Part shown: one piece after another, positions 44,595 through 56,218 of the stretch
Position numbering within the stretch: position 1 is the first letter of the stretch
Layout of the letters: every line of letters starts with the position of its first letter
Assembly (NCBI RefSeq): GCF_001424185.1
Contig: NZ_LMOM01000065.1
Coordinates: forward strand, 87,455 to 151,454
Source: Deinococcus sp. Leaf326
GTDB taxonomy: Bacteria > Deinococcota > Deinococci > Deinococcales > Deinococcaceae
Length of the DNA stretch: 64,000 bases
Reading direction: 5' to 3'
Notes under the pieces: model-generated
Seen by the model: the letters and a program-made list of their open reading frames with translations, nothing else
Told to the model about the DNA's origin: nothing
Database searches by the model: none
Translations under genes and position numbers: made by a program

Positions 44595-45230
44595 GTGAAT
44601 AGACGAGGAGTCGGATGTGGATGTCTGGGGTGCGGCGGCGGCACGCTGCTGGTGCTGGTGCTGGTCGGGGTGCTGGCCTGGAATTTCGTGCTGCAACCCG
44701 CGCGCAGCTTCCTGGCCGGGTGGCAACCCGCGGCCCAGACCCAGACGGGCGGCGCGGGCAGCGCGGCTCCGTCCCCCACCGGCAACGTGGCGGCGGCCGT
44801 GACCAGCAGCGACCTCCAGAAGTTCGTGCGGGTGCGCCGCGACGTGCGCACGGCCCTGGGCACCAACTTCAGCGACCTGAACACGCTGTGGCAGGGCATC
44901 CAGAACGGGCAGACGCCTACGCTGCTCCAGGTCGTGAACACCATCCGCCAGACCGGCGGCAGCGTGCAGGCTGCCCGCGCCGCGCAGGCCCAGGCCCTCG
45001 GGCGGGAGAACCTGAGCGCCGAACGCTACGCCGTGATCCGCAGCGCCGTGAACCGCGCCCTGGGCGTGCCCAGCATTGACTTCGCGCAGGCGGCGAACGA
45101 CCTGCAAAACGGCCGGGTCCCCAACCTGACCCGCGACGTCCAGACCGCGACCGCCCAGGAACGCCAGCTCGTCGCGCCCTTTCAACGGGAGCTGACCGAA
45201 ACGGCCGCGATGGGACTGTTGGGCCTCTAA
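44595..45230 (+). CDS. Membrane-anchored protein of unknown function with Cys/Gly-rich N-terminus
   Basis: 211 residues if started at GTG 44595. The N-terminus VNRRGVGCGCLGCGGG is followed by one TM helix (TLLVLVLVGVLAWNFVL). The outside part is Ala/Gln-rich and mostly helical, with a duplicated pattern (NTLWQGIQNGQTPTLLQVVNTIRQ and QAANDLQNGRVPNLTRDVQTATA). I recognise no family. The start is uncertain: the frame is open to 44511, but upstream codons look non-coding. Divergent from the hydrolase gene. Confidence 0.6.
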   Translation: MNRRGVGCGCLGCGGGTLLVLVLVGVLAWNFVLQPARSFLAGWQPAAQTQTGGAGSAAPSPTGNVAAAVTSSDLQKFVRVRRDVRTALGTNFSDLNTLWQGIQNGQTPTLLQVVNTIRQTGGSVQAARAAQAQALGRENLSAERYAVIRSAVNRALGVPSIDFAQAANDLQNGRVPNLTRDVQTATAQERQLVAPFQRELTETAAMGLLGL

Positions 45231-45245
45231 GCTCCGGACAAAAGC

Positions 45246-45279
45246 GGGCGCCTTCCCTCGTGGGGGCGCCCGTCTTGCG
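45246..45279 (+). terminator. Probable terminator after the Cys/Gly-rich membrane protein gene
   Basis: CGGGCGCC (45246-45253) pairs with GGCGCCCG (45266-45273), followed by TCTTGCG, a poor U-tract. Confidence 0.5.
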
Positions 45280-45396
45280 TGCATCGGGGGCGCCCAGCCT
45301 CTGCCGGGGCAGGGCCCCCGCCCCCTACTTTCTCCCAGCTCTTAGCCCAGTCTTTAGTGTGGGTCTGGCCCCACCGCCGCCGACCGGCGCCTCCGC

Positions 45397-45402
45397 TAGG
45401 CT
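45397..45402 (+). promoter_or_regulatory. -10 box of the leaderless hemL transcript
   Basis: TAGGCT, 7 nt before the ATG at 45410. The second ATG at 45413 would be 10 nt away, so the first is favoured. Confidence 0.65.
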
Positions 45403-45409
45403 GGGCGAT

Positions 45410-46743
<1,334 letters not shown>

Positions 46744-46747
<4 letters not shown>

Positions 46748-47172
46748 CGCAATTGAACAGCTTGCAAGACGTGAGCCGCATCCTGCGCGACCACAAGGTC
46801 ATCGCCGTGGTGGGCTTTCATCCCGACCCTATGAAGCCCGCGCATTACGTTCCCGAATACATGTACCGCCAGGGCTACACCATCATTCCGGTCAATCCGG
46901 CGCTGGCGGCGCGCGGCGAGAGCTTTTTCGGCAGCCGGGCCGTCTCGACCCTCGCCGAGATTCCGGGGCCAGTGGACGTGGTCGAGGTCTTCCGGCGCAG
47001 TGACAAGGTCGGAGTCCACCTCGCCGACATGCTCGCCATGAAGCCGCTGCCGAAGGTCGTGTGGCTGCAGCAGGGCATCCGCAATGAGGAGGTCGCCGCC
47101 GAACTGCTCGCGCGCGGCGTGGATGTGGTGCAGGACCGCTGTATGCTCGCCGACCACCGCGCGCTGCTGTGA
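46744..47172 (+). CDS. CoA-binding domain protein (YccU-like)
   Basis: 142 residues, Rossmann-like CoA-binding fold. HKVIAVVGFHPDPMKPAHYVPEYMYRQGYTIIPVNPAL and VVEVFRRSDKVGVHLADMLAM, then VVWLQQGIRNEEVAAELLARG are typical of the YccU/succinyl-CoA synthetase alpha-like group. Biological role unknown. It is linked by 4-nt overlaps to hemL upstream and to the shikimate dehydrogenase-like gene downstream. GTG start at 46744. Confidence 0.9.
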
Positions 47173-47986
47173 GGCCCGTCGCCCATCTAAACCGCGACAC
47201 CCGGCTGTGCATGAGCCTCGCCGGGCGGCCAGGCAACTTCGGCACCCGCTTTCACAACTGGCTGTACGCAGCGCTGGACCTCAACTACGTCTACAAGGCC
47301 TTCACGACCACGGACCTGCCAGGCGCGGTCGCGGCATCCGGGCGCTGGGGGTCAGGGGCTGCGCGGTGTCCATGCCCTACAAGGAAGCCGTGATCCCACT
47401 GCTCGACGAGCTGGACCCCTCGGCCGCCGCCATCGGATCGGTCAACACCGTCGTGAACGAGGACGGCTTCCTGCGCGCCTATAACACCGATTACACGGCA
47501 ATCCGGCTGCTGGTCGGGGAGCACCGGCTTGACCCGGCCCAGACGGTGGCCGTGCGCGGCAGCGGCGGGATGGGCAAGGCCGTGGCCTGTGCGCTCCGCG
47601 ACGGGGGCTTCACCCGCGGCACGCTGGTGGCCCGCAACGAGGCGGCGGGCCGGGCGCTGGCCGGGCGCTGCGGCTGGGACTGGCAACCTGCGCCCGTGGC
47701 CGCTGATCTCCTCGTCAACGTGACGCCCATCGGTATGGCGGGCGGCCCGGAGGCGGACGCCCTGGCCTTCGCGCCCGACCTCGTCGCCCAGGCCCGCACG
47801 GTGTTCGACGTGGTGGCCCTCCCTGCCGAGACCCCACTGATCCTGGAGGCCCGCGCGCAGGGCCGCCCCGTCATCACCGGACTGGAGGTCGTGGCCCTGC
47901 AGGCCCTCGAACAGTTCGTGCTGTATACCGGCGTGCGCCCCAGCCCCGAACAGGTGCGCGACGCGGTAGCCTACGCCCGGAACTGA
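47169..47986 (+). pseudogene. Shikimate dehydrogenase-like (SdhL/HI0607 type), one-base frameshift
   Basis: The first 55 codons (GTG 47169, LNRDTRLCMSLAGRPGNFGTRFHNWLY through AFTTTDLPGAVA) and the rest (IRALGVRGCAVSMPYKEAVIPLLDELDPSA to the end) are in different frames. Adding one G in the GG at about 47333 joins them into a 272-residue protein of normal length. It resembles H. influenzae HI0607, an NADP-dependent shikimate dehydrogenase-like enzyme; SMPYKEAVIP, GSVNTVVN and YNTDYTA are family signatures. The nucleotide loop appears as VRGSGGMGKAVA. Either a homopolymer sequencing error or a true lesion. Confidence 0.85.
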
Positions 47987-48060
47987 CCTGAGGGTTCCCT
48001 CCTATCCAGCCTAGAGGCGTCTTTCAGAAGTAACGGAACACGCCTCCAGGCAGGGCGAGA

Positions 48061-48888
48061 TCAGGCCAGGGGGCCGGAGCCCTCCGCTTCCGGCCGGGTC
48101 GCCACGATCCGGATTTCGCCGTAGCTGTCCGTCTGCTCGGCCTGGAACTGGCCCTCCTTGACCCCCTCCAGCAGCGCGGAAAAGTAGGTCGTGCGCTCAC
48201 CCCAGCCCTGGGCCGGAACGCCGCGGAAGGTGAAGTGCCGCAGCCGCTCGCCAAAGGCCACGAGCGAACGCAGGGCGTCGGCGAGAGTCAGCCGCTCGCG
48301 TGACAGCAGGGGGACCTCGACCTGCCGCACTGCGTTCTGGGCCGCCTGCACCAGCCGCGCCAGACTGCGGCCGGGCGTGCGCCGCGCCTCGCGGCGGGGC
48401 AGGTCAACCGGCGCGGCCCGGCCCGGAATCAGGCCCTCGCGCTCGCGGCGCCGGGCGGCCAGAAAACCCACCAGCCGGTCGAGTTCGGCCAGCGCCTCGA
48501 CCCCGCCGGCCAGGTCCTGCGCGGCGCCCTCGTCCCAGGAGTCCTCGCCGGGCAGCGCTGGTTCGGCGTTGGGAGGGGGCAGCAGCAGCCTGGCCTTCAG
48601 GGCGATCACGCCCGCCAGAGTGGGCAGCAGCTCGGGCCAGCGGCGGGCCAGGGCCGACACGTCCCCGCCGCCCACCTGCGCTGCCCAGGCCAGCACCTCG
48701 CGGGTCAGGCGCAGCAGCGGCACCTCACCGGGGGACAGACGCCCTGCGCGCAGCGCCGAGGCGAGTTCGCTCAGCGTGCCCCGGAACACCGGGAGCTGAA
48801 CCACGAAGCCCTGCGGCGAGGCGGTCTCGGACGTGGGCCGGACTGCGCCGGGGTCCCGGATCTCGGGCAGGGACAGGCGCGGCGTCAC
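48061..48888 (-). CDS. scpA: Segregation and condensation protein A (kleisin)
   Basis: 275 residues. Kleisin of the SMC complex that compacts and segregates the chromosome. N-terminal GFVVQLPVFRGTLSELASALRAGRLSPGEVPLLRLTREVL corresponds to the SMC-neck-binding segment; ALKARLLLPPP is the canonical LKARxLLP; the C-terminal winged helix appears as RGVPAQGWGERTTYFSALLEGVKEGQFQAEQ. More divergent than usual ScpA. GTG 48888 is preferred over a TTG six codons upstream because TACAAT would be its leaderless -10 box. ScpB is not in the window. Confidence 0.82.
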   Translation of the reverse strand: MTPRLSLPEIRDPGAVRPTSETASPQGFVVQLPVFRGTLSELASALRAGRLSPGEVPLLRLTREVLAWAAQVGGGDVSALARRWPELLPTLAGVIALKARLLLPPPNAEPALPGEDSWDEGAAQDLAGGVEALAELDRLVGFLAARRREREGLIPGRAAPVDLPRREARRTPGRSLARLVQAAQNAVRQVEVPLLSRERLTLADALRSLVAFGERLRHFTFRGVPAQGWGERTTYFSALLEGVKEGQFQAEQTDSYGEIRIVATRPEAEGSGPLA

Positions 48889-48894
48889 CGGCCG

Positions 48895-48900
48895 ATTGTA
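48895..48900 (-). promoter_or_regulatory. -10 box of the leaderless scpA transcript
   Basis: TACAAT on the minus strand, 6 nt before GTG 48888. It abuts the terminator of the upstream parvulin gene. Confidence 0.55.
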
Positions 48901-48903
48901 GGA

Positions 48904-48945
48904 CAAAAGGAGCGGCGGCCCCGCCGCTGTGGCAGGGGCCGCCGC
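48904..48945 (-). terminator. Terminator of the parvulin gene, next to the scpA promoter
   Basis: A perfect 11-bp stem, GCGGCGGCCCC (48912-48922) with GGGGCCGCCGC (48935-48945). On the minus strand it is followed by TCCTTTTG. Confidence 0.75.
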
Positions 48946-48962
48946 CCGGAATCCTGGAAGGA

Positions 48963-50957
48963 TCAGGGGGTGCTGGGGGTCGTGGGCGTCTCGGTCGCGG
49001 GCGTACCCGTGGCCGGGGTCTCAGTCGCGGGGGTCTGGGTGGCCGCGCCGCTGCCGGAGGTGCTGCCGCCCTCCGCCGGAGTTTCGGTGGCGGGCGTGCC
49101 GGTCGCCGGGGTGCCCGTCGCAGGCGTACCCGTACCGGTCGCGGGCGTGGTGGTCTTGGGCGCGGCGGCGGCCACACGCTTGGCTTGGGCATCGAGCACC
49201 GTCTGGAGGCGGTTGGTCGGCTTGAGGGCCGCCACCTGCTCGGCGATGAACTTCTGGCCCGCTTCACTCTTCTTGCTCGCCAGCACCTGCTCCTCGATCT
49301 GGGCGCGCACGGCGCTCAGGGGCTGGGTGGTGGCCCGCTTGAGGTCGGTGACGTAGGCGACCGAGAAGCGCTGGCCGGCCGGCACGACCGGCGAGAGGCT
49401 GCCCTCGCCCACGCTGCGCAGGTTGGGGCCGAAGACGGCCGTCTCCAGCTCGGTGCCGAGCTTCTGGTCGCCCGAGGTCACGGCGCCGCGCTCGCTCACG
49501 GTGCCGCCTGCACGGGTCGCCGCAGCGACGAACTCGCCCTGGCCGTCCCAGTCGGTGCGGAAGGCTTCGGCCTGGGTGTGGGTGGCGAAGCTGGCCTCGT
49601 CCACCGTGGCGCTGCCCGGAGTCTCGAACTGGGCGACGTTCTGGCGGTAGAACGCCTGCACGTCACTGTCGGCCACCTTCACGTCACGCGCGCCATAGGC
49701 ACTCAGGGCGCTGGCGATCTCCTGGCGGGTGCCCACCAGATCGAGCTTCAGTTTCTCGGCGATGGCCGGGGCCGCGTAGCCGCTGATGAGCTGCTGCACG
49801 ATCTGGGGCTTGAGGCCGGTGTTGACCAGCCCCGCGACCTGCTCGGCCGGCAGCTGCTGGAAGATCTGCGCGATCTGCTGGTTGTTGACGACCTGCTCGA
49901 CAACGTCCGCGTAGGGGATGTTCTGGCCCGACACGGTCGCCACGGTGGGGTTCTCGACCTTCCAGGCCGGGTCCACGTACTCGATCTTGGCGTCCTTCTG
50001 GAGGCCGTCGAGCCACTTCTCGACCACGGCGTCCTTCTTCTGCTGGGTGACGGTGGCCTGCACCTGCGCCGACACTTCCGAGAAGGGCCGGGTGGCGGGC
50101 GCGAGGTAACGCTCGACCTTCACGATGTAGAACTTGCCGCCGCTGGGGATCACGTCGGTCACGCCGCCGCTCTGCAGGGCGAAGGCCGCCGCACCGACCT
50201 CGGTGGGCAGCGCTACCTGCGCCACCGGGCGCGGGCTGCCGTTCTCGACTGGGCCCAGGGCACCGCCCCGGTCCTTGAACTCGGTGCTGTTGGCGCTCGC
50301 CAGAGCAGCGAAGTCCGCCCCCTGCGCGCGGGCCTGGGTCAGCAGGGCGTCGGCCTTGGCACGGTCGGCGACCACGATCTGGCGGCCCACGATGCGGGCG
50401 TCACTCTGGTACTGGCTCTGGTTGAGGTCGTAGTAGGTCTGCGCCTCGGCCGTGGTGGCGGCGGGCACGTCCTTCTGCAGCGACTCGACCTTGCGCTGCA
50501 CCGCCAGCTGGTCCCGCACCTGGGTCCGGTAGGCCGCGTCGGTCAGACCCGCGCCCTGCAGGGCGTCGGTCCAGGCCTTGTTGTCGGTCAGGCTGCGCGC
50601 CTCACGGAACTTCTTGACCTCGGCGTCCACGTCCTGACGGCTCACGTTGATGTCACTGGCGGCCTGGGTATACAGCGCGCGGCGCACGCTCTGCGAGACC
50701 ACATAGGTCTTGAAGTCGTCGCCCAGCAACCCGGTGTCGGTGCTGGCCAGGACGGGGTTGCTGCGCCGCGCCGCTTCGAGCTCCTCGACCGTCACGGTCG
50801 CCCCGTCCACACGCAGGGCCGGCGTGCCGGTCTGACGGCCGAACAGGCCGCCCGCGCCGCCGCCGCTCAGCGAGGGCACGAACTGGTAGGCCATCCCCAC
50901 CACGAGTAGCAGGGCCAGAACGATCAACAGACCGTTCACGAGTGGTTTTCGTTTCAC
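48963..50957 (-). CDS. Membrane-anchored SurA/PpiC (parvulin) peptidyl-prolyl isomerase-like protein
   Basis: 664 residues. One N-terminal TM (about 8-28, LVNGLLIVLALLLVVGMAY) puts the rest outside. A SurA_N-like helical region (60-170) leads to a PpiC domain (about 185-285: GRQIVVADRAKADALLTQARAQGADFAALAS, GGALGPVENG, VIPSGGKFYIVKVE). A second helical/parvulin-like half follows (350-580). The last 70 residues are low complexity, repeats of PATGTP and PATETP. It is a probable foldase for envelope proteins. GTG 50957 follows AAGGAG; the ORF upstream of it (MPQGDQ) lacks a ribosome-binding site. Confidence 0.85.
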   Translation of the reverse strand: MKRKPLVNGLLIVLALLLVVGMAYQFVPSLSGGGAGGLFGRQTGTPALRVDGATVTVEELEAARRSNPVLASTDTGLLGDDFKTYVVSQSVRRALYTQAASDINVSRQDVDAEVKKFREARSLTDNKAWTDALQGAGLTDAAYRTQVRDQLAVQRKVESLQKDVPAATTAEAQTYYDLNQSQYQSDARIVGRQIVVADRAKADALLTQARAQGADFAALASANSTEFKDRGGALGPVENGSPRPVAQVALPTEVGAAAFALQSGGVTDVIPSGGKFYIVKVERYLAPATRPFSEVSAQVQATVTQQKKDAVVEKWLDGLQKDAKIEYVDPAWKVENPTVATVSGQNIPYADVVEQVVNNQQIAQIFQQLPAEQVAGLVNTGLKPQIVQQLISGYAAPAIAEKLKLDLVGTRQEIASALSAYGARDVKVADSDVQAFYRQNVAQFETPGSATVDEASFATHTQAEAFRTDWDGQGEFVAAATRAGGTVSERGAVTSGDQKLGTELETAVFGPNLRSVGEGSLSPVVPAGQRFSVAYVTDLKRATTQPLSAVRAQIEEQVLASKKSEAGQKFIAEQVAALKPTNRLQTVLDAQAKRVAAAAPKTTTPATGTGTPATGTPATGTPATETPAEGGSTSGSGAATQTPATETPATGTPATETPTTPSTP

Positions 50958-50986
50958 TTGATCTCCTTGGGGCAAAATGCTAGGGT
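50958..50986 (+). promoter_or_regulatory. Promoter of tRNA-Arg
   Basis: TTGATC (50958-50963), 17 bp, TAGGGT (50981-50986), with transcription starting a few bases before the tRNA at 50999. It lies back to back with the start of the divergent parvulin gene. Confidence 0.65.
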
Positions 50987-50998
50987 ACCTGAGCTTTC

Positions 50999-51075
50999 GC
51001 GCTCGTAGCTCAGCTGGATAGAGCGTTGGCCTCCGAAGCCAAAGGCCGCTGGTTCAAGTCCAGTCGAGCGCACCA
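50999..51075 (+). tRNA. tRNA-Arg (anticodon CCG)
   Basis: 77 nt with encoded CCA. Acceptor stem GCGCTCG/CGAGCGC, D stem GCTC/GAGC, anticodon stem TTGGC/GCCAA with loop CTCCGAA (anticodon at 51033-51035), T arm GCTGG-TTCAAGT-CCAGT. Reads the CGG codon, frequent in such a GC-rich genome. Confidence 0.96.
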
Positions 51076-51282
51076 CTTCAATCCCGGTTTCTTTTCGCGC
51101 CGCCCCCAGGGGCGGCGTTCGGGTTGTTGGGGCGCAAAACCCCTGGTCGCAGGCACACGTCGTCAAGTCTAGCACGCGTCCTGAAGGGTAGATGAAGCGG
51201 ACTTAAGCCGTGTGGCACGTCACTTTACCCCCGCCTTACCCCACGCCCCCGGGGTGGGCGTCCCGTCCCGGAGGCGCGGGCG

Positions 51283-51288
51283 TATGGT
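51283..51288 (+). promoter_or_regulatory. -10 box of a leaderless transcript (small lipoprotein)
   Basis: TATGGT, 6 nt before GTG 51295. Confidence 0.5.
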
Positions 51289-51294
51289 GGCCGG

Positions 51295-51774
51295 GTGAAA
51301 CGCCTTTTCCCGCCGCACCGGGGCGCGGCCCTGGCGGCCCTGATGCTGTGCGCGCTGCTCGGAGCCTGTCAGAAACAGCCGGCGGCCGAGGACCTCACGT
51401 CGCGCGTGCTGTTCACCGCCAATGGATCCTACGACTCCAGCGCCGACGCCCGCACCCGCGAGGGCCACGGCGTGCGCCGCGTGCGCTGGGACCGGCGTCC
51501 TCCCCTGCCCGCCAGCAGCGTGCAGGTGGAGTACGACAGCGACCTGCGCCCCCTGGCCTGGATCATGACCGTGCGCGGCGCGCAGTTCTCAGCCGCCGAC
51601 CTCGCTGCCGGGCAGGGCCGCGCCGTCCAGACGGAGCAGGGACCGGGCACTGTCATCCAGGGGGGCCGCCTGAAGGACGTGCTCGTGCTGCCGGGCCAGA
51701 GCGAATTGCGGCTGCTGACGCGCGGCTACGTCACGCAACTTCAGCCCACGCTGCTTCCCGCCTTCACGCCCTGA
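51295..51774 (+). CDS. Small lipoprotein of unknown function
   Basis: 159 residues. Signal peptide with lipobox ALLGAC, then a beta-rich domain of about 120 residues with VEYDSDLRPLAWIMTVRGAQFSAADLAAGQG and DVLVLPGQSELRLLTRGYV. I recognise no family. GTG start supported by a leaderless -10 box. Monocistronic, convergent with a GGDEF gene. The 219 bases between the tRNA and this gene contain a GC hairpin (near 51100-51118) that may terminate the tRNA transcript. Confidence 0.68.
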   Translation: MKRLFPPHRGAALAALMLCALLGACQKQPAAEDLTSRVLFTANGSYDSSADARTREGHGVRRVRWDRRPPLPASSVQVEYDSDLRPLAWIMTVRGAQFSAADLAAGQGRAVQTEQGPGTVIQGGRLKDVLVLPGQSELRLLTRGYVTQLQPTLLPAFTP

Positions 51775-51840
51775 GCCCCCAGGGCACGCGTCCGGGGGTT
51801 CACAGTGACGCCTCCTTCGTGGGCTGAAGCCCTTAACAGC

Positions 51841-52872
51841 TCAGCGCGCCGTGTTGCGCCCGGCAGCCTTGGCCTCGTAGAGCCGGGCGTCGGCGCGGGC
51901 GAACAGCGCGGCGGGCGAGTCGGCCTCGCCGCGCAGGGCCGCCACCCCGAAACTCGCGGTCACGGCCAGCCCCGCCAGAGCGCTGCGCTCGACCTCGCTG
52001 CACAGCGTCTCGGCGAGGGCCAGGGCGTCGGTGCGCGGCACGCCCGGCAACACGATCAGAAATTCCTCGCCGCCCCAGCGCCCCACCGTCCCGCCCAGGC
52101 CCCCCACATTGCGCCGCAGCCGCTTGGCGAAGGCCCGCAGCACGTCGTCGCCCGCGCCGTGACCGTGCTGATCGTTGACCTGCTTGAAGCGGTCGATGTC
52201 GGTCACGATGATGCTCAGGGGCGTGCCGCTGCGCCGGGCATAGACGGCCGTCTTGCCGAGATGTTCTTCCAGCGCCGCGCGGCCCAGGGTCCCCGTCAGG
52301 GCGTCGAGACGTGCGGCGCGCAACTGGCTGCTCGTCTCGGCATAGACCGTGAGATGCACCTCGGTGAAGCGCATCAGGCTGAAGCCCAGGACGGCGACGG
52401 CGGGCAGGGCCAGCCCGGCCGCACGCCACAGGTCCGCCGCTTCGCCGGTCGGGGGCCACATCACGAGCACCAGCGTGAGCAGCAGCCCCAGCGCCGCCGC
52501 GAAGGCCGTGCCCAGCACCGACCCCAGGAAGACAAAGAGCGCCAGCACGATGACCCCCAGCCACACCAGCAGTTCGTCCGGACTGGCCCCCCGCTGCCCC
52601 AGCCGGGCCGCCCACAGCGTCACGAGCAGCAGGGCCGGCAGCGCCCACACGACCTCGGCCAGCAGGCGACCGGGCTTCTGGCGGGCCAGGCTCAGGGAGC
52701 TCAGGACCACGCCCAGCAGGGCCACCAGGGCGACGAAGGCCCGGAGCTGCGCCGTGCCGTCCTGTGACTGGCCCGCTAGGAACAGAAAATGCAGCAGCAC
52801 GGCGGCACACAGCCCCAGACGGAGGCGTTCGCGCAGGTGCCACAGCAGATTCCGCTCAACATCCACAGCCAT
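51841..52872 (-). CDS. Membrane-bound GGDEF diguanylate cyclase
   Basis: 343 residues. Five or six hydrophobic helices (about 15-170) form an unclassified membrane sensor; a short linker leads to a GGDEF domain (about 185-340). The catalytic signature is intact as GGEEF at 267-271, with LDALTGTLGRAALEEHL and DIDRFKQVNDQHGHGAGDDVL upstream. It should make cyclic di-GMP from two GTP. The RxxD inhibitory site expected just before GGEEF is absent (NVGGLGGTVGRW), so product inhibition may be lacking. Monocistronic. Confidence 0.9.
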   Translation of the reverse strand: MAVDVERNLLWHLRERLRLGLCAAVLLHFLFLAGQSQDGTAQLRAFVALVALLGVVLSSLSLARQKPGRLLAEVVWALPALLLVTLWAARLGQRGASPDELLVWLGVIVLALFVFLGSVLGTAFAAALGLLLTLVLVMWPPTGEAADLWRAAGLALPAVAVLGFSLMRFTEVHLTVYAETSSQLRAARLDALTGTLGRAALEEHLGKTAVYARRSGTPLSIIVTDIDRFKQVNDQHGHGAGDDVLRAFAKRLRRNVGGLGGTVGRWGGEEFLIVLPGVPRTDALALAETLCSEVERSALAGLAVTASFGVAALRGEADSPAALFARADARLYEAKAAGRNTAR

Positions 52873-53230
52873 ACCCCCGCCCGTGGGCTTCCATAGGCGC
52901 GGGGCCGCTGCGCCCTGCCCCCTCCTCCAGTTGCCTCTCCCGGCTCCGCGCCGGAGGAGGGCCGCCGCGCTGGCCCCGTTCCGAAAGACCTCCGAGCCGC
53001 CGTTCTCCCCTCATCCACTGCCACGCGGACCTTCTCCCCTGTCACGGGCCCGGCTCTGACAGACCGAGAGAAGAGTAACAGCTCCCTCCCGGAGTGCCCA
53101 CGCTTTCGGCCGACCGCCCCCGATGGGGGCCACGACACGCCGCAAGTCTGACTTTCACCGCCACCGCGAACTACGAAAACGCCCCGGCCAGGACCACAGC
53201 GGGCCAGGGCCGGGGCAGCCGGAAAGACGC
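52873..53230. other. 358-bp intergenic region
   Basis: No gene that I can support. It contains the upstream region of the GGDEF gene at the left and the ndk terminator (53176-53216) at the right. A short CCCCCGATGGGGG hairpin lies near 53116-53128. Frames across it are unrelated in composition to neighbouring proteins. Confidence 0.5.
53176..53216 (-). terminator. Terminator of ndk
   Basis: GCCCCGGCC (53181-53189) pairs with GGCCGGGGC (53208-53216). On the minus strand the hairpin is followed by GTTTTCG. Confidence 0.7.
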
Positions 53231-53644
53231 TTAGAGCAGTTCCTCCGGACGGAAGAACAGACCCAGTTCGCGCTCGGCACTTTCGCTGCTGTCGCTGCCG
53301 TGGGTGACGTTCTCGCCCGTGGTAGTGGCGAAGTCGGCACGGATGGTGCCGGGGGCGGCGTTGGCCGGGTTGGTGGCGCCCATCATGCCGCGCCAGCCGG
53401 CGATGGCGTTCTCGCCTTCCAGGGCGATGGCGACGACCGGCCCGCCGGTGATGAAGCTCACCAGTTCGCCGAAGAAGGGACGCTCGCGGTGCTCGCCGTA
53501 GTGGTTTTCGGCGGTCGCGCGCGAGATCACCATCTGCTTGAGGCCCACCACGCGGTAGCCCTTGCGCTCGATGCGCGCGAGAATCTCGGGGGTCAGGCCG
53601 CGGCGGACGCCGTCGGGCTTGATCATGGCAAAAGTGCGTTCCAT
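53231..53644 (-). CDS. ndk: Nucleoside diphosphate kinase
   Basis: 137 residues. Transfers the gamma-phosphate of ATP to NDPs. [17 protein letters not shown] opens the fold; the phospho-accepting His115 is in [15 protein letters not shown]. Length and motifs are canonical. ATG 53644 was chosen because the fold starts there; a TATGCT box lies 10 nt upstream. It follows the glutaredoxin-like gene by 28 bp. Confidence 0.97.
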   Translation of the reverse strand: MERTFAMIKPDGVRRGLTPEILARIERKGYRVVGLKQMVISRATAENHYGEHRERPFFGELVSFITGGPVVAIALEGENAIAGWRGMMGATNPANAAPGTIRADFATTTGENVTHGSDSSESAERELGLFFRPEELL

Positions 53645-53672
53645 AGCGTTCCGGAGCATAGCAGACGGCGGG

Positions 53673-53964
53673 CTAGACGTTTCCGGTGCCGCCCGGTCCC
53701 GCCACCTCACGCCGCAGCCGCAGCCGCACCTCGCTCAGCCGGCCGGGACCAAACACGCCGCGCAGCAGCACCCGGCCGGCGCGGTCGGTCAGGACCGGTA
53801 CGTCGTGGCCGTACAGGCGCTCCCACTCGGGGTCGCCGCCGACCTCACGCCGCTCGTATACGAAGCCGTAGCGCTCCAGACGTTCCTCGGCCTGTTCGCA
53901 CAGGTGGCACCCCAGGCGGCTGTACAGGTACAGTCCGGCCTCGGGACTGGCCCCCGGCCCCGGC

Positions 53965-53972
<8 letters not shown>
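53673..53972 (-). CDS. Glutaredoxin-like (DUF836) thiol protein
   Basis: 99 residues. [24 protein letters not shown] carries the CxxC redox motif (CHLC) after the first strand, and [11 protein letters not shown] contains the cis-proline. It fits the short glutaredoxin family without a GSH-specific loop; in Deinococcus, bacillithiol may be the partner thiol. The start overlaps the upstream kinase gene by 8 nt, so translation is probably coupled. Confidence 0.85.
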
Positions 53973-56052
<2,080 letters not shown>

Positions 56053-56106
56053 GCGGGGTCCGGTCGGCGCGGCGGGCAGGAAGAGGCAGGAGACACCATC
56101 CCCACT

Positions 56107-56112
56107 GTTATA
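56107..56112 (-). promoter_or_regulatory. Probable -10 box of the NHL-kinase gene
   Basis: TATAAC on the minus strand, about 55 nt before the GTG at 56052, directly downstream (on that strand) of a large hairpin. No good -35 is visible. Confidence 0.4.
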
Positions 56113-56150
56113 ACCGCCCCCGCTTGCAGCGTGCTTACAACGCCAGACCG

Positions 56151-56202
56151 CCGGCGCCCGCGCGCCCCCGGGAACTCACCGTGGGGGCGGCGCGGGCGCC
56201 GG
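56151..56202 (-). terminator. Long GC hairpin between tatA and the NHL-kinase gene
   Basis: A 12-bp outer stem (56151-56162 with 56191-56202) and a 6-bp inner stem (56164-56169 with 56183-56188) with a small internal loop. No U-tract follows on the minus strand, so it may be a weak terminator, attenuator or mRNA-stabilising structure rather than a classical terminator. Confidence 0.5.
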
Positions 56203-56218
56203 AAAATCCGCCGGGCTA

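Noticed and set aside
48966..49150. DNA tandem repeat at the parvulin gene end
   Set aside because: It is coding low complexity (PATGTP/PATETP) in frame with the gene, not an independent repeat element.
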